Assembly: GCA_910579755.1 (NCBI GenBank)
Contig: CAJTVB010000002.1
Coordinates: 62,001 to 126,000, forward strand
Length of the DNA stretch: 64,000 nucleotides
Source of the DNA: an uncultured Acetatifactor sp.
GTDB lineage: Bacteria; Bacillota; Clostridia; Lachnospirales; Lachnospiraceae
Direction: 5' to 3'
The notes beneath the pieces are model-generated. The model worked only from the letters and a program-made list of their open reading frames with translations, made no database searches and was not told where the DNA came from. Below, one piece after another: positions 10,201-17,235 of this stretch. Every line of letters starts with the position of its first letter. Position 1 is the first letter of the stretch. The position numbers were made by a program, and so were the translations under genes.

Positions 10201-10555
10201 AAGGCTTTCCGGGTCCACCGTGGAAATGCTGTCTATGTGGCTGGGAATGTTTATGGGCGACGGAGGCTTCCGACTTTGTGAGGGAGCTCTGCAGTTTACG
10301 CTGTCGCCCTGCCTGAAGGGAGACTTCTTTGATGACCAGGGAGAGGCATCGTTTACTCTCTGTGGCAGCTGCAGGGTGATTTATCATAACGAGAGCAGAA
10401 AAAATACCTACGGGCCGGAAGGCGTCAGGGTGCGGTCCATGACGCTTTTGGGCGACAAGGAGCAGTATGAGGTAACGGGAGATACTGTGAATGCAAAGCT
10501 GGCAGAGCAGATCCGCAGCGGCGGTATCCGACAGATGGATGCATATCTTTCCTGA
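7274..10555 (+). CDS. GH94-like oligosaccharide phosphorylase (candidate beta-1,3-oligoglucan phosphorylase)
   Basis: Start at ATG 7274, 7 bases after AGGAGG (7261-7266); an ATG at 7247 overlaps the GH16 gene but lacks this site. The 1093-residue cytoplasmic protein has the two-part layout of the GH94/GH149/GH161 phosphorylase group: an N-terminal beta-sandwich, then an (alpha/alpha)6 barrel. The proposed catalytic Asp is D645 in GKPGWNDAMNG. A phosphate-site-like stretch RGFVSRLSGSTVEML lies near the C-terminus. Its length exceeds cellobiose phosphorylases (about 800) and is nearer the beta-1,3-oligoglucan phosphorylase families. Neighbouring GH16 and GH30 genes support beta-1,3-gluco-oligosaccharide phosphorolysis, giving Glc-1-P. 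An acidic insert follows the catalytic region (residues about 677-720). Family assignment within the group is uncertain. Confidence 0.8.
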   Translation: MSQYTLSGNRFIIENYDRVPAFSSFLPGLAGVKGIPLWAFYTNRGQGINSFGVHHKGNAIMEFHPANTAYERTPVKGFRSFIRVNGDFYEPFCAYDPAACRRMEIERNVLSIREESRGLSMIVEYMILPSENIGALVRHVTVKNISEKELELELLDGMPQIIPYGIQNGQYKEMSNLFKSWADIKNIDAHVPLYTMRASSDDSAEVSEIQGGYFYCAVEDGRLLPVIYDKSAVFSYDDSLAVPVRFLEKGLGGVLEEEQCFANKVPCAFIPFRKTLAAGESFSFAAYCGYAASVGFLNQKAADFCRPGYVEEKEKEARALADSFTSDVRTHTADPLFDQYMEQCYLDNFLRGGYPFLIGRGEKKAVVHLFSRKHGDPERDYNFFSTAGEYYSQGNGNYRDVCQNRRNDVFFNPGMGDFNVRCFYSLIQMDGYNPLEIRPCTFVIDGERRQQALEIIKKYVEDPGGHLAGLLEKPFTPGQITNLIAGHQLTVKGEETDLVEELLPLADQRIEAGFGEGYWSDHWDYNLDLVENYLSVYPERKEALLFGDESYRFYDSAGVVRPRSDTYVISKGKVRQYGSMYHCGEKDARPGFRADGTNWLKDSSGREVTTNLFGKMLTLAVNKFALLDPFGMGIEMEGGKPGWNDAMNGLPGLFGSSMPETLELKRLVDFMAGALCPQEKHSEEKSSPEGKENPEEKSSPEEENRQSAGELTGEMELPAELADFMREIRKALGEGLSDFDYWDRTACLREGFRERIRLCVTGETHTITFGELSEVLEAFRVRLDGAVERAMEAGKGIMPTYYTYEAVSYEEVKNPDGTPRISPYGLPGAHVKAFAQVQLPCFLEGPARMLAACGRQDQDTARAMYTKIKETDIYDRSLKMYKTSESLEGMSMENGRVRAFTPGWLERESVFLHMEYKYFLGLLKAGLYDEFYEAIGNALIPYQDPEVYGRSILENSSFIASSANPDASVRGRGFVSRLSGSTVEMLSMWLGMFMGDGGFRLCEGALQFTLSPCLKGDFFDDQGEASFTLCGSCRVIYHNESRKNTYGPEGVRVRSMTLLGDKEQYEVTGDTVNAKLAEQIRSGGIRQMDAYLS

Positions 10556-10602
10556 TTATAATTTGTGCAACAGGCCGCATTGTCTGTATATCAGTCAATA
10601 AC

Positions 10603-10637
10603 CCCGCCGCGAAGCGGAATGCACCAAGGTGCGCGGG
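10603..10637 (+). other. Compact three-way-junction RNA structure between cistrons
   Basis: Outer arms CCCGC (10603-10607) and GCGGG (10633-10637) enclose two small hairpins: CGC-GAA-GCG (10608-10616) and GCACC-AA-GGTGC (10621-10632). The structure ends 3 bases before the ribosome site of the GH30 gene. There is no T-run, so it is not a terminator. It could stabilise or process the operon mRNA. Confidence 0.5.
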
Positions 10638-10651
10638 CATGGAGGTTGAAT

Positions 10652-11986
10652 ATGAAGAACGTGAAAACAGTGACTACTAATTGGAAAAAGGGGAAATTTT
10701 GGGAGGAAGAGAGCCTGGAGGTATCCTCCGGGGGAGACGTGATGCATATGCTGAAGGTGTACCCGGAGCCCGGCAGTGAAGTGATCGAAGGCTTCGGCGG
10801 CGCCTTTACGGAGGCTTCTGCAGTGAATTTTTCCCTGCTCAACGATGAGGCAAAAGATGAATTCCTGGAAGGGTATTTCGGAGACAGCGGTCTTCGTTAC
10901 GTACTGGGAAGGATGCATATGAACAGCTGTGATTTTGGGCTGGGGAATTACGCCTATGTAAAGGAGGGGGATGAAAGTCTGGAATCCTTTGACATTTCCC
11001 ATGACAGGGAGCAGATCATTCCGCTGGTAAAGCAGGCCATGGAGCGGGCCGGACGGAAGGACTTCGGGATTCTGGTGTCTCCCTGGTCGCCGCCCGCCTA
11101 TATGAAAACCAACGGGGAGATGAACCACGGCGGGAAGCTGCGGGAGGAGTATTGGAAGCTTTGGGCAGATTACTATGTCCGGTATCTGCAGGAGCTGAAG
11201 AAGGAGGGACTGCCGGTCCGGTATCTGACTGTGCAGAATGAGCCGGAGGCGGTACAGACATGGGATTCCTGTATCTATACGGCCCGGGAAGAGGGGCGTT
11301 TCGCGGCGGATTTTCTGGCGCCTGCTTTAAGGGCGGCAGGACTTGAGGATATTCAGATTTTTATCTGGGATCACAATAAGGAAAACATGTATGACAGAGC
11401 CAGGGAGAGCTTTCAGGTGCCGGGCTGCCGGGAGGCGGTGAGCGGCGTGGCCATGCACTGGTACACAGGGGATCATTTTGACAGTATCCGGGCCGTGAAG
11501 AGGGCGTTCCCGGAGCAGAGGGTGTTTTTCACGGAGGGGTGTGTGGAATATTCTCGGTTCGGAGACTCCGGAGAGGTACAGAAGGCGGAGATGTATGCTC
11601 ATGATATGCTGGGAAATCTGAGGGCAGGCGCCGAAGCCTGGTTTGACTGGAACCTTCTGCTGGATACCCAGGGAGGCCCCAACCATGTGGAAAATTTCTG
11701 TGCCGCGCCGGTAATGTGTGACGGAAAAGGCGGCATTGAAAAGCGCCTGTCCTATTATTACATAGGTCATTTCAGCCGGTATATCAAGCCGGGAGCCAGA
11801 CAGGCGGTGGCCAGCTGTTACAGCAGGGAGCTGGAAACGGCGGCCTTTATCAACAGAGACGGTACCCGGACGGTGGTGCTTATAAACGCTGCAGAAAAGC
11901 CTGTTATGGTGTCGCTGGCAGAGGCGGGGGAGAGTGTGCGCTTTCAGGTAGATGCACATGAGATTCGCACGGTTATCTACCAGTGA
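10652..11986 (+). CDS. GH30 family beta-glucanase
   Basis: Start at ATG 10652, 6 bases after GGAGG (10641-10645); the earlier in-frame Met residues have no ribosome site. The 444-residue protein has no signal peptide, so it is probably cytoplasmic. GH30 hallmarks are EGFGGAFTEASAVNF near the N-terminus, VSPWSPPAYMKTNGEMNHGG, the acid/base E197 in TVQNEPEA and the nucleophile E295 in FFTEGCVEYS. A small beta domain closes the C-terminus. GH30 members include glucosylceramidase-like beta-glucosidases and beta-1,6-glucanases. Here it likely removes beta-1,6 branches or hydrolyses imported beta-gluco-oligosaccharides. It lies 96 bases after the phosphorylase gene, in the same orientation. Confidence 0.88.
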   Translation: MKNVKTVTTNWKKGKFWEEESLEVSSGGDVMHMLKVYPEPGSEVIEGFGGAFTEASAVNFSLLNDEAKDEFLEGYFGDSGLRYVLGRMHMNSCDFGLGNYAYVKEGDESLESFDISHDREQIIPLVKQAMERAGRKDFGILVSPWSPPAYMKTNGEMNHGGKLREEYWKLWADYYVRYLQELKKEGLPVRYLTVQNEPEAVQTWDSCIYTAREEGRFAADFLAPALRAAGLEDIQIFIWDHNKENMYDRARESFQVPGCREAVSGVAMHWYTGDHFDSIRAVKRAFPEQRVFFTEGCVEYSRFGDSGEVQKAEMYAHDMLGNLRAGAEAWFDWNLLLDTQGGPNHVENFCAAPVMCDGKGGIEKRLSYYYIGHFSRYIKPGARQAVASCYSRELETAAFINRDGTRTVVLINAAEKPVMVSLAEAGESVRFQVDAHEIRTVIYQ

Positions 11987-12068
11987 GAATAAGGCGAGGA
12001 TCCCCTGAAAGAACAGGCATCAGATTGTAAGATGTAAGGGATGGTCTGCCGGGAAAGAGGAGACAGTT

Positions 12069-12830
12069 ATGTTTGCGAGAATGGATGAATACCGATTGGT
12101 GTGGGCGGATGAATTTGATTATGAGGGAAAACCGGATCCGGAAAAATGGAATTATGACCTGGGCAATCATCAGTGGGCCAACAGGGAGCTGCAGGCATAC
12201 ACCGACAGACCGGATAATGTGTTTGTAAAGGACGGGAAGCTTACCCTGTGCGCCAGAAAGGAGCAGGACGGGGAACGGCAGTACACCTCCTGCCGCATGA
12301 CCACGTATGGCAGGCAGTCCTGGAAGTACGGTTATTTTGAGATCCGGGCCAGGCTTCCCCAGGGAAGGGGCTCCTGGCCGGCATTCTGGTTCCTGGCGGA
12401 TTCCATCCGGCAGGGAACCGGCTGGCCCCTGTGCGGAGAGATCGACATGATGGAGCATACCCTGGTGCACGAAAATGATATTGTGTACAGCCTCCATTCT
12501 CAAAAGCATAATCATACCAGAAGGGACACCAGACAGTATTCCACCAGTGTTTACAGGGAAGGCGTCTGCCAGGACTTCCATATCTACGGAATGGAGTGGA
12601 CCCGGGACTATGTGGAATATTTTTTTGACGGCGAAAGCGTCTGTAAGTATTGCAGAACGGATGATCCGGAGGACCAGACGGAGAACGCCTGGCCCTACGA
12701 TCAGCCATTCTATCTGATCCTGAACATTGCTGTGGGCGGCTTTATGGGCGGCCCGGTGGCAGAGGAGGACCTGCCCTATGTGATGGAGATCGATTATGTG
12801 AGAGCCTATCAGAAGGTTTCGTCAAGATAG
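12069..12830 (+). CDS. GH16 beta-glucanase without signal peptide
   Basis: A 253-residue single-domain GH16 enzyme beginning directly at the catalytic domain (MFARMDEYRLVWADEFDYEG). It closely resembles the lipoprotein GH16 of this operon, sharing WADEFDYEG.PDPEKW. The catalytic residues are E124-I-D126-M-M-E129. AGAGGAG precedes the ATG. With neither a signal peptide nor a lipobox it should act in the cytoplasm, so the operon encodes an outside and an inside version of the same activity. Cytoplasmic shortening of imported laminari-oligosaccharides before phosphorolysis is the likely job (inference). It is the last gene of the operon; a terminator follows. Confidence 0.88.
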   Translation: MFARMDEYRLVWADEFDYEGKPDPEKWNYDLGNHQWANRELQAYTDRPDNVFVKDGKLTLCARKEQDGERQYTSCRMTTYGRQSWKYGYFEIRARLPQGRGSWPAFWFLADSIRQGTGWPLCGEIDMMEHTLVHENDIVYSLHSQKHNHTRRDTRQYSTSVYREGVCQDFHIYGMEWTRDYVEYFFDGESVCKYCRTDDPEDQTENAWPYDQPFYLILNIAVGGFMGGPVAEEDLPYVMEIDYVRAYQKVSSR

Positions 12831-12891
12831 AGCTGTACCTGGTTTTGAATAACCCTGCAGGTTTCCGGTATACTTTTACTTTCAGAAAAAC

Positions 12892-12951
12892 AGCCCCTGC
12901 CTCGGCGCATGTGATACCCAGATCGGTTTCGTGCGAGGGGCAGGGCTTTTT
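12892..12951 (+). terminator. Rho-independent terminator of the beta-glucan operon
   Basis: AGCCCCTGCCTCG (12892-12904) pairs imperfectly with CGAGGGGCAGGGCT about 26 bases on, giving roughly 12 pairs with small bulges, directly followed by TTTTTG. It sits 61 bases after the GH16 stop. The loop is long, so efficiency is uncertain. Confidence 0.6.
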
Positions 12952-12962
12952 GCATTTGTTTT

Positions 12963-13015
12963 GGCAACTTGTGAACGGCAGGGCTGAACTGATACGTAAA
13001 ATGCGGCAACTTGTG
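12963..13015 (+). promoter_or_regulatory. Direct repeats GGCAACTTGTG upstream of the LytTR gene (putative LytTR binding sites)
   Basis: Two perfect 11-base repeats GGCAACTTGTG lie at 12963-12973 and 13005-13015, 42 bases start to start, which is four helical turns. They precede a LytTR regulator gene by about 110 bases. LytTR proteins bind direct repeats on one DNA face, so autoregulation is likely. A weak promoter (TTGTTT, 17 bases, TAAATT) starts near 13023. The gap from 12831 to 13123 otherwise holds only the terminator above. Confidence 0.6.
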
Positions 13016-13123
13016 TTAATTCCCTTGTTTTGCGAAGGAAAACATGGTAAATTTTAATGTAACAGAGCATCAGGCGGAGGCGGAATGGCGGAAGCCTTAA
13101 GGCAGACGATAGGAGGCATAAAG

Positions 13124-13570
13124 GTGAGGATAGGGATTCAGGTGGACGCCTCTGTAAGGGAAACAGAGATCATGATTTCCTGCAGTCAGCTGACTCCGGA
13201 GATTGAAAAGATAATTGGAACACTTCGTATTCTGAATCAGCAGCTGATGGTCACAAAAGAGGACGAAACATATATTTTGGACGTATCAAAAATTATTTAT
13301 ATCGAAGCAGTGGACAGGAAGACCATTGTTTACACCCGGGATGTCTGGTATGAATCAAAGCTGAAGTTGTATGAGATGGAAGAAAAGCTGATGGAATATG
13401 GATTCCTGCGGGTGAGCCGATCCTGTCTGGTACAGCTTCATTATATCCGGTCACTGAAAAACGATGTGGAAAGAAGGCTTTGCCTGACGCTGGAAAGCGG
13501 AGAGAGGATTATGGTATCGCGGCAATATGCGGATGAGATCAAAAGAAGATTGGGGGTTATGAAGGCATGA
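13124..13570 (+). CDS. LytTR-family DNA-binding regulator
   Basis: Start at GTG 13124, 7 bases after AGGAGG (13111-13116); an upstream in-frame ATG at 13085 lacks such a site. The 148-residue product has a short N-terminal strand-helix segment and a LytTR domain (about residues 50-145) with DVSKIIYIEAVDRKTIVYT, FLRVSRSCLVQLHYI and ERIMVSRQYADEIKRRL. There is no receiver domain, so it is a stand-alone LytTR regulator of the kind paired with DUF3021 membrane proteins. The next gene starts at ATGA overlapping its TGA. It likely controls its own operon through the repeats at 12963-13015. Confidence 0.88.
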   Translation: MRIGIQVDASVRETEIMISCSQLTPEIEKIIGTLRILNQQLMVTKEDETYILDVSKIIYIEAVDRKTIVYTRDVWYESKLKLYEMEEKLMEYGFLRVSRSCLVQLHYIRSLKNDVERRLCLTLESGERIMVSRQYADEIKRRLGVMKA

Positions 13571-14406
13571 AACGAAGGGAGACCGTCTTTGATTTTGGAG
13601 CACAGGTTTTTCTGATATTTGGATTTTCCATACTGTGTCTGAACATCTTCTGTATGCTGTTCGGGGAGAGCGCCAGCTCTTTTTCTACCATTTTTGAACT
13701 GGGGACAGCAGGGCTGACTATAGTTACTATGCTGCAATTTTTCCTGCTGTCGGTGATCATTGTGTCGCTGAAGTTTCTATTTTTTACCGATATTTTGATG
13801 AAAAATATATCCGTAAAGCTGAGAACGGCGGGGATGTTTGGCACTGTAATCCTGGTGCTGGTTCTTTTTATCTTTTTGTGCGGCTGGTTTCCGGTTGATA
13901 TGTGGCTTCCATGGGTGTTATTTTTTATTTGCTTTGGGGGAAGCGCGGCGGTCAGCATGGTATTGTCCATCCTGAAGGAAAGAACGGAAAATAAAGAAAT
14001 GGCAGAAGCGCTGGAGCGTCTGAAAAGTGTGAAGCTTGAAAACTGCGGCCACGAGACGGTGATCCCGATGCGCCACCGGGGAGCCGGCAGCCTGGGAGGA
14101 AGCGGAAACGGAAGCCCGGGCACCAAAGGGGAGCTTAAGATAAGCGATTTGCTTTCAGAGCAGACAGGGACAAAAGAGCCGGAGAAGGAATCGAAAGGCC
14201 TGGAAGAGGACGTTCCGAGAGAGGCAGAGGAATTGAAGGAGCCGGAGAAGCCGGAGGCGCAAGAGGCGAAGGAACCGGAGGCGGCGGAGTCGTCAGAAGA
14301 GACAGAGGAGGCGCAAGAGGCGAAGGAACCGGAGGCGGCGGAGTCGTCAGAAGAGGCAGAGGAGGCGCAAGAGGCGAAGGAACCGGAGGCAGCAGGATGT
14401 CCATAG
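13567..14406 (+). CDS. DUF3021 membrane protein with repetitive acidic tail
   Basis: Four membrane helices in the first 140 residues match DUF3021 proteins, which pair with LytTR regulators and are thought to hold or modulate them at the membrane. The ATG overlaps the LytTR stop (ATGA). Unusually, about 125 residues of cytoplasmic tail follow. The last 50 or so are Glu/Ala/Pro/Ser repeats of 18 residues (unit EAQEAKEPEAAESSEETE), encoded by a 54-base tandem repeat. DUF3021 members are usually near 140-150 residues, so the tail is an addition. Its stop overlaps the next start by 10 bases. Confidence 0.82.
   Translation: MKRRETVFDFGAQVFLIFGFSILCLNIFCMLFGESASSFSTIFELGTAGLTIVTMLQFFLLSVIIVSLKFLFFTDILMKNISVKLRTAGMFGTVILVLVLFIFLCGWFPVDMWLPWVLFFICFGGSAAVSMVLSILKERTENKEMAEALERLKSVKLENCGHETVIPMRHRGAGSLGGSGNGSPGTKGELKISDLLSEQTGTKEPEKESKGLEEDVPREAEELKEPEKPEAQEAKEPEAAESSEETEEAQEAKEPEAAESSEEAEEAQEAKEPEAAGCP
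14254..14397 (+). repeat. 54-bp in-frame tandem repeat (2.7 copies)
   Basis: Units start at 14254, 14308 and 14362, the third being partial. Copies are nearly identical, with single-base changes such as gaagagACAgag against gaagagGCAgag. Each unit encodes 18 acidic residues of the DUF3021 tail. Near identity implies recent duplication and possible length variation between strains. Confidence 0.85.
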
Positions 14407-14819
14407 AGATTCGACATGCGCAAATGGCAGACCAGGAGTTCTGGTACAGTCTTGACAGACATTTGCCGGAGCAGGAATTTGTCAAAAAGGTCCGCGATAA
14501 ACAGGGTTATGTGATATTGGAAAACGGCACGCGGGTCGGTGTGCTGAGATATCATTTATTCTGGGATAACACGCCGTTTTGTACCATGCTTTTTATTGAC
14601 CGCAGGTATCAGGGAAGAGGTTACGGCAGAAGACTTATGGAATATTGGGAGAAAGATATGAGCTCCCAGGGTTACGGCATGGTTTTAACTTCCACCCAGG
14701 TGGATGAAGCGGCTCAGCACTTTTACAGAAAAATGGGATATAAGGATTGCGGCGGTTTTATCGTTGATGTTCCGGGATACGAGCAGCCTATGGAGCTGTT
14801 TATGATTAAGGCAGTTTAA
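14397..14819 (+). CDS. GNAT N-acetyltransferase
   Basis: A 140-residue single-domain GNAT. The acetyl-CoA binding motif is LFIDRRYQGRGYGRRLMEYW (about residues 64-83), followed by LTSTQVDEAAQHFYRKMGY, the typical beta-5/alpha-4 region. The ATG lies inside the end of the DUF3021 gene (10-base overlap), so it is coupled to the LytTR-DUF3021 pair. Substrate is unknown. Small GNATs in such operons often modify antibiotics, peptides or polyamines, but nothing here selects one. Confidence 0.85.
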   Translation: MSIEIRHAQMADQEFWYSLDRHLPEQEFVKKVRDKQGYVILENGTRVGVLRYHLFWDNTPFCTMLFIDRRYQGRGYGRRLMEYWEKDMSSQGYGMVLTSTQVDEAAQHFYRKMGYKDCGGFIVDVPGYEQPMELFMIKAV

Positions 14820-14845
14820 GAGAGCGATTTTAAGGGAGGAATATT

Positions 14846-15706
14846 ATGAAAAACAGGAACGGACTTGCAGTTCAAACAGCAGGTCTGCAGCACTGCTACG
14901 GCCAAAAAAGAGTTTTGGAGGATGTCAGTCTGCAGGTTAAGCAGGGAGAGATTTTCGGATTGCTGGGGCCTTCCGGCGCAGGAAAGACTACACTGATCAA
15001 AATTCTTACAGGGCAGCTAAAGCAGGAAAGCGGAACAGCGGAGGTGTTTGGAAAACCTTCCGGAAAACTGACCGGACAGGAGCACAGGGATATCGGGATC
15101 ATGATGGACAGCTTTGGATTGTATGAGCGGATGAACTGTATTGACAATCTGAAGTTTTTCACCATGCTGAGCGGAATTCCCAAGGAGCGGGGAAAGGATG
15201 TTCTGGAAAAGGTGGGGCTTTGGCCGGCCAGGAAAACTCTTGTCTCCAGACTGTCCAAGGGAATGAGAAATCGTCTGCTGTTGGCCAGAGCCTTTTTGGG
15301 AGAGCCAAGGCTTCTCTTTCTGGATGAGCCCACCAGCGGTCTTGATCCCAGAACGGCGGCGGAAATTCATGAACTGCTTCTTGGTGAGAGGGAGAGGGGA
15401 GCTGCTATTTTTCTCACCACACACAATATGGCCGAGGCCGGGAAGCTCTGCGATCATGTGGCGCTGCTGAATGAAGGCCGGGTGGTGGAGTGCGGAGAGC
15501 CGGATGAAATCTGCCGGAAGTACAATCATCAGAAAACGCTTATGCTGCATCTTTATAACGGAACCGACCTGATTCTGGGACATGACCGATCCGGCCTGGA
15601 AGAGATGATGCAGTATCTGGAAAGAGGAGAGCTTGAAACGATCCATTCTTCGGAACCGGATCTGGAAACCGTTTTTATGGAGCTGACAGGAAGGGGCCTG
15701 AACTGA
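14846..15706 (+). CDS. ABC transporter ATP-binding protein (ABC-2 exporter)
   Basis: A 286-residue ATPase with Walker A GPSGAGKTTL (about residue 37), signature LSKGMRNRLLLARAFLG, Walker B RLLFLDEPTSGLD and the switch histidine in FLTTHNMAEAGKLCDH. The signature reads LSKGM rather than LSGGQ, as in many ABC-2 drug or antibiotic exporters. It partners the membrane protein at 15828. LytTR-linked ABC-2 exporters often handle peptides or bacteriocin immunity; this is inference. A ribosome site AAGGGAGGA precedes the ATG. Confidence 0.9.
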   Translation: MKNRNGLAVQTAGLQHCYGQKRVLEDVSLQVKQGEIFGLLGPSGAGKTTLIKILTGQLKQESGTAEVFGKPSGKLTGQEHRDIGIMMDSFGLYERMNCIDNLKFFTMLSGIPKERGKDVLEKVGLWPARKTLVSRLSKGMRNRLLLARAFLGEPRLLFLDEPTSGLDPRTAAEIHELLLGERERGAAIFLTTHNMAEAGKLCDHVALLNEGRVVECGEPDEICRKYNHQKTLMLHLYNGTDLILGHDRSGLEEMMQYLERGELETIHSSEPDLETVFMELTGRGLN

Positions 15707-15794
15707 CCGGGAGAATGAGATTGCCGGGAAGATTGAACTGATCAGAAGAATGAGATTACCGGGAAGATTGAACTGACCGGGAGGATTAGAATTG
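15700..15794 (+). repeat. 35-bp tandem repeat spanning the ATPase stop codon
   Basis: Units begin at 15700, 15735 and 15770 (GAACTGACCGGGAGAATGAG, then ATTGCCGGGAAGATT). The third is diverged and partial. The first unit contains the stop of the ATP-binding gene, so the repeat array fills the gap before the permease. Unit length 35 is not a multiple of three. Confidence 0.8.
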
Positions 15795-15827
15795 CTGAGA
15801 GGAAACTTCAGCAGAAAGAGGGCAGGC

Positions 15828-16529
15828 ATGTTGAGACACATTTTATCCGTTTTATGGAAACAGGGAAAAGATACACTGCAGAATAAAGAGATATTGATCC
15901 AGTTTGTGATGTTTCCCGTTATAACGATCATTATGGAAAATGCTATAGAAATTCCCGGGATGCCGGAGCACTATTTTGCCATGCTTTTTGGTGCCATGTA
16001 TCTGGGAATGGCTCCGCTGCTCTGCACCAGTGCCATTTTGGCTGAGGAAAAGGAAAAAAATACACTCAGGGTACTTCTTATGTCAAATGTGAGACCAGGA
16101 GAGTATCTGGCAGGAGTGGGGATCTATGTGTGGTGCCTGTGTATGGCCGGTGCAGCGGTGATCGGTCTGGCGGGAGGATACCGGGGAAGCGGGTTTGGAA
16201 ATTTTATGCTGATAATGGGGGCAGGTTTTTTGGTATCCATTATTGTGGGGGCGGCTGTGGGAGTGTTCAGCAGAAATCAGATGATGGCCACGTCCATTTC
16301 CATGCCCGTGATGCTGATTCTTTCATTTCTTCCCATGCTGGCCGCGTTTAATGAGAGCATTGCCAAGCTGGCCAGGGTCACTTATTCAGGACAGATTCAT
16401 CTGCTGATGGGGCAGGTGGAGAATCTGCATCCGTCCTGGGGCCAGACAGGGATCCTGCTGCTGAATCTGGCGGCGGCGCTGCTTTTCTTCGCAGCGGCCT
16501 GCCGCAGAAACAAACGCTTTGCAGGCTGA
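15828..16529 (+). CDS. ABC-2 type transporter permease
   Basis: Start taken at ATG 15828 after AAAGAGGGCAGGC; a TTG at 15792 lies in the repeat and has no ribosome site. The 233-residue protein has six predicted membrane segments and the ABC-2 landmark ILAEEKEKNTLRVLLMSNVRPGEY (split here: ILAEEKEKNTLRVLL then MSNVRPGEY) after helix 2. It should form the channel for the ATPase gene upstream. The C-terminus FFAAACRRNKRFAG is basic and cytoplasmic. Substrate is unknown. Confidence 0.85.
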   Translation: MLRHILSVLWKQGKDTLQNKEILIQFVMFPVITIIMENAIEIPGMPEHYFAMLFGAMYLGMAPLLCTSAILAEEKEKNTLRVLLMSNVRPGEYLAGVGIYVWCLCMAGAAVIGLAGGYRGSGFGNFMLIMGAGFLVSIIVGAAVGVFSRNQMMATSISMPVMLILSFLPMLAAFNESIAKLARVTYSGQIHLLMGQVENLHPSWGQTGILLLNLAAALLFFAAACRRNKRFAG

Positions 16530-16578
16530 CAAAAAGGAAGGTAATAAAACGATTATTTATTTCAGAGGAGGAAAGCAT

Positions 16579-17061
16579 ATGGTTAAAATTCTGAAAGTAA
16601 AAAGGGAAAGCTGTCCCGCCGCCCGGTTTATCGGCAAAAGGTATTTAAACGGCCCCAATTGGGGCGAATGGTGGTCAAATGGCTGGTTTGAGAAGCTGGA
16701 GGCTATGAACGGTCTTCTGCCCATAAACGACCATGGCTATATGGGCGCAGTTCACATCGTGGACGGTATGCCGGAACATTGGATCGGCATGTTTTTCTCG
16801 GCGGATACAGTCGTTCCGGAGGACTTCGAACACGTAGATATGGAGCCGCTGGAGTATGCCGTGTTTTATTTGTACGGCGATGAGAAAAGCGGGGAATTCT
16901 TTTCCATGGACACCCATAATATGTGCCTGGAGGAATTGAGGGCCCAGGGCTTGAAGCGGAAGGAGGACGACTGGTGCTTCGAGCGGTACAACTGTCCCAG
17001 GTATACCACGCCGGATGAGCATGGCCGGGTTATTTTGGATTATGGGATTTCTGTTATGTGA
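16579..17061 (+). CDS. GyrI-like / AraC effector-binding domain protein
   Basis: Start at ATG 16579 just after AGAGGAGG. The 160-residue protein looks like a stand-alone GyrI-like small-molecule binding domain. It begins with a strand and the ARFIGKRY segment, contains WIGMFFSADTVVPEDFEHVD, and ends with the paired YNCPRYTTPDEHGRVILDYGI. No DNA-binding domain is present. Such proteins bind or degrade hydrophobic compounds, or inhibit gyrase, and often sit beside drug exporters, as here. A clear terminator follows at 17192. Confidence 0.75.
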   Translation: MVKILKVKRESCPAARFIGKRYLNGPNWGEWWSNGWFEKLEAMNGLLPINDHGYMGAVHIVDGMPEHWIGMFFSADTVVPEDFEHVDMEPLEYAVFYLYGDEKSGEFFSMDTHNMCLEELRAQGLKRKEDDWCFERYNCPRYTTPDEHGRVILDYGISVM

Positions 17062-17191
17062 GTCTGCGTTTCCTTTCACTTTAGTGCGCTCTGCTCCGCG
17101 GAAGGGTATTGACTGTGTAAGGCTTGAGCTGCTTTGTGGGTTGACTGCATTTTACAGAATGGATATTTTGCGGATATATTTTAGGATGAGG

Positions 17192-17222
17192 GCATGTGTG
17201 GAGAGGCACATGCTTTCTTTTT
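17192..17222 (+). terminator. Rho-independent terminator
   Basis: Perfect 7-bp stem GCATGTG (17192-17198) / CACATGC (17207-17213), 8-base loop, then TTTCTTTTT. It closes the LytTR-to-GyrI-like run and precedes the truncated gene at 17236. Confidence 0.8.
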
Positions 17223-17235
17223 GGGATAAACGGGG

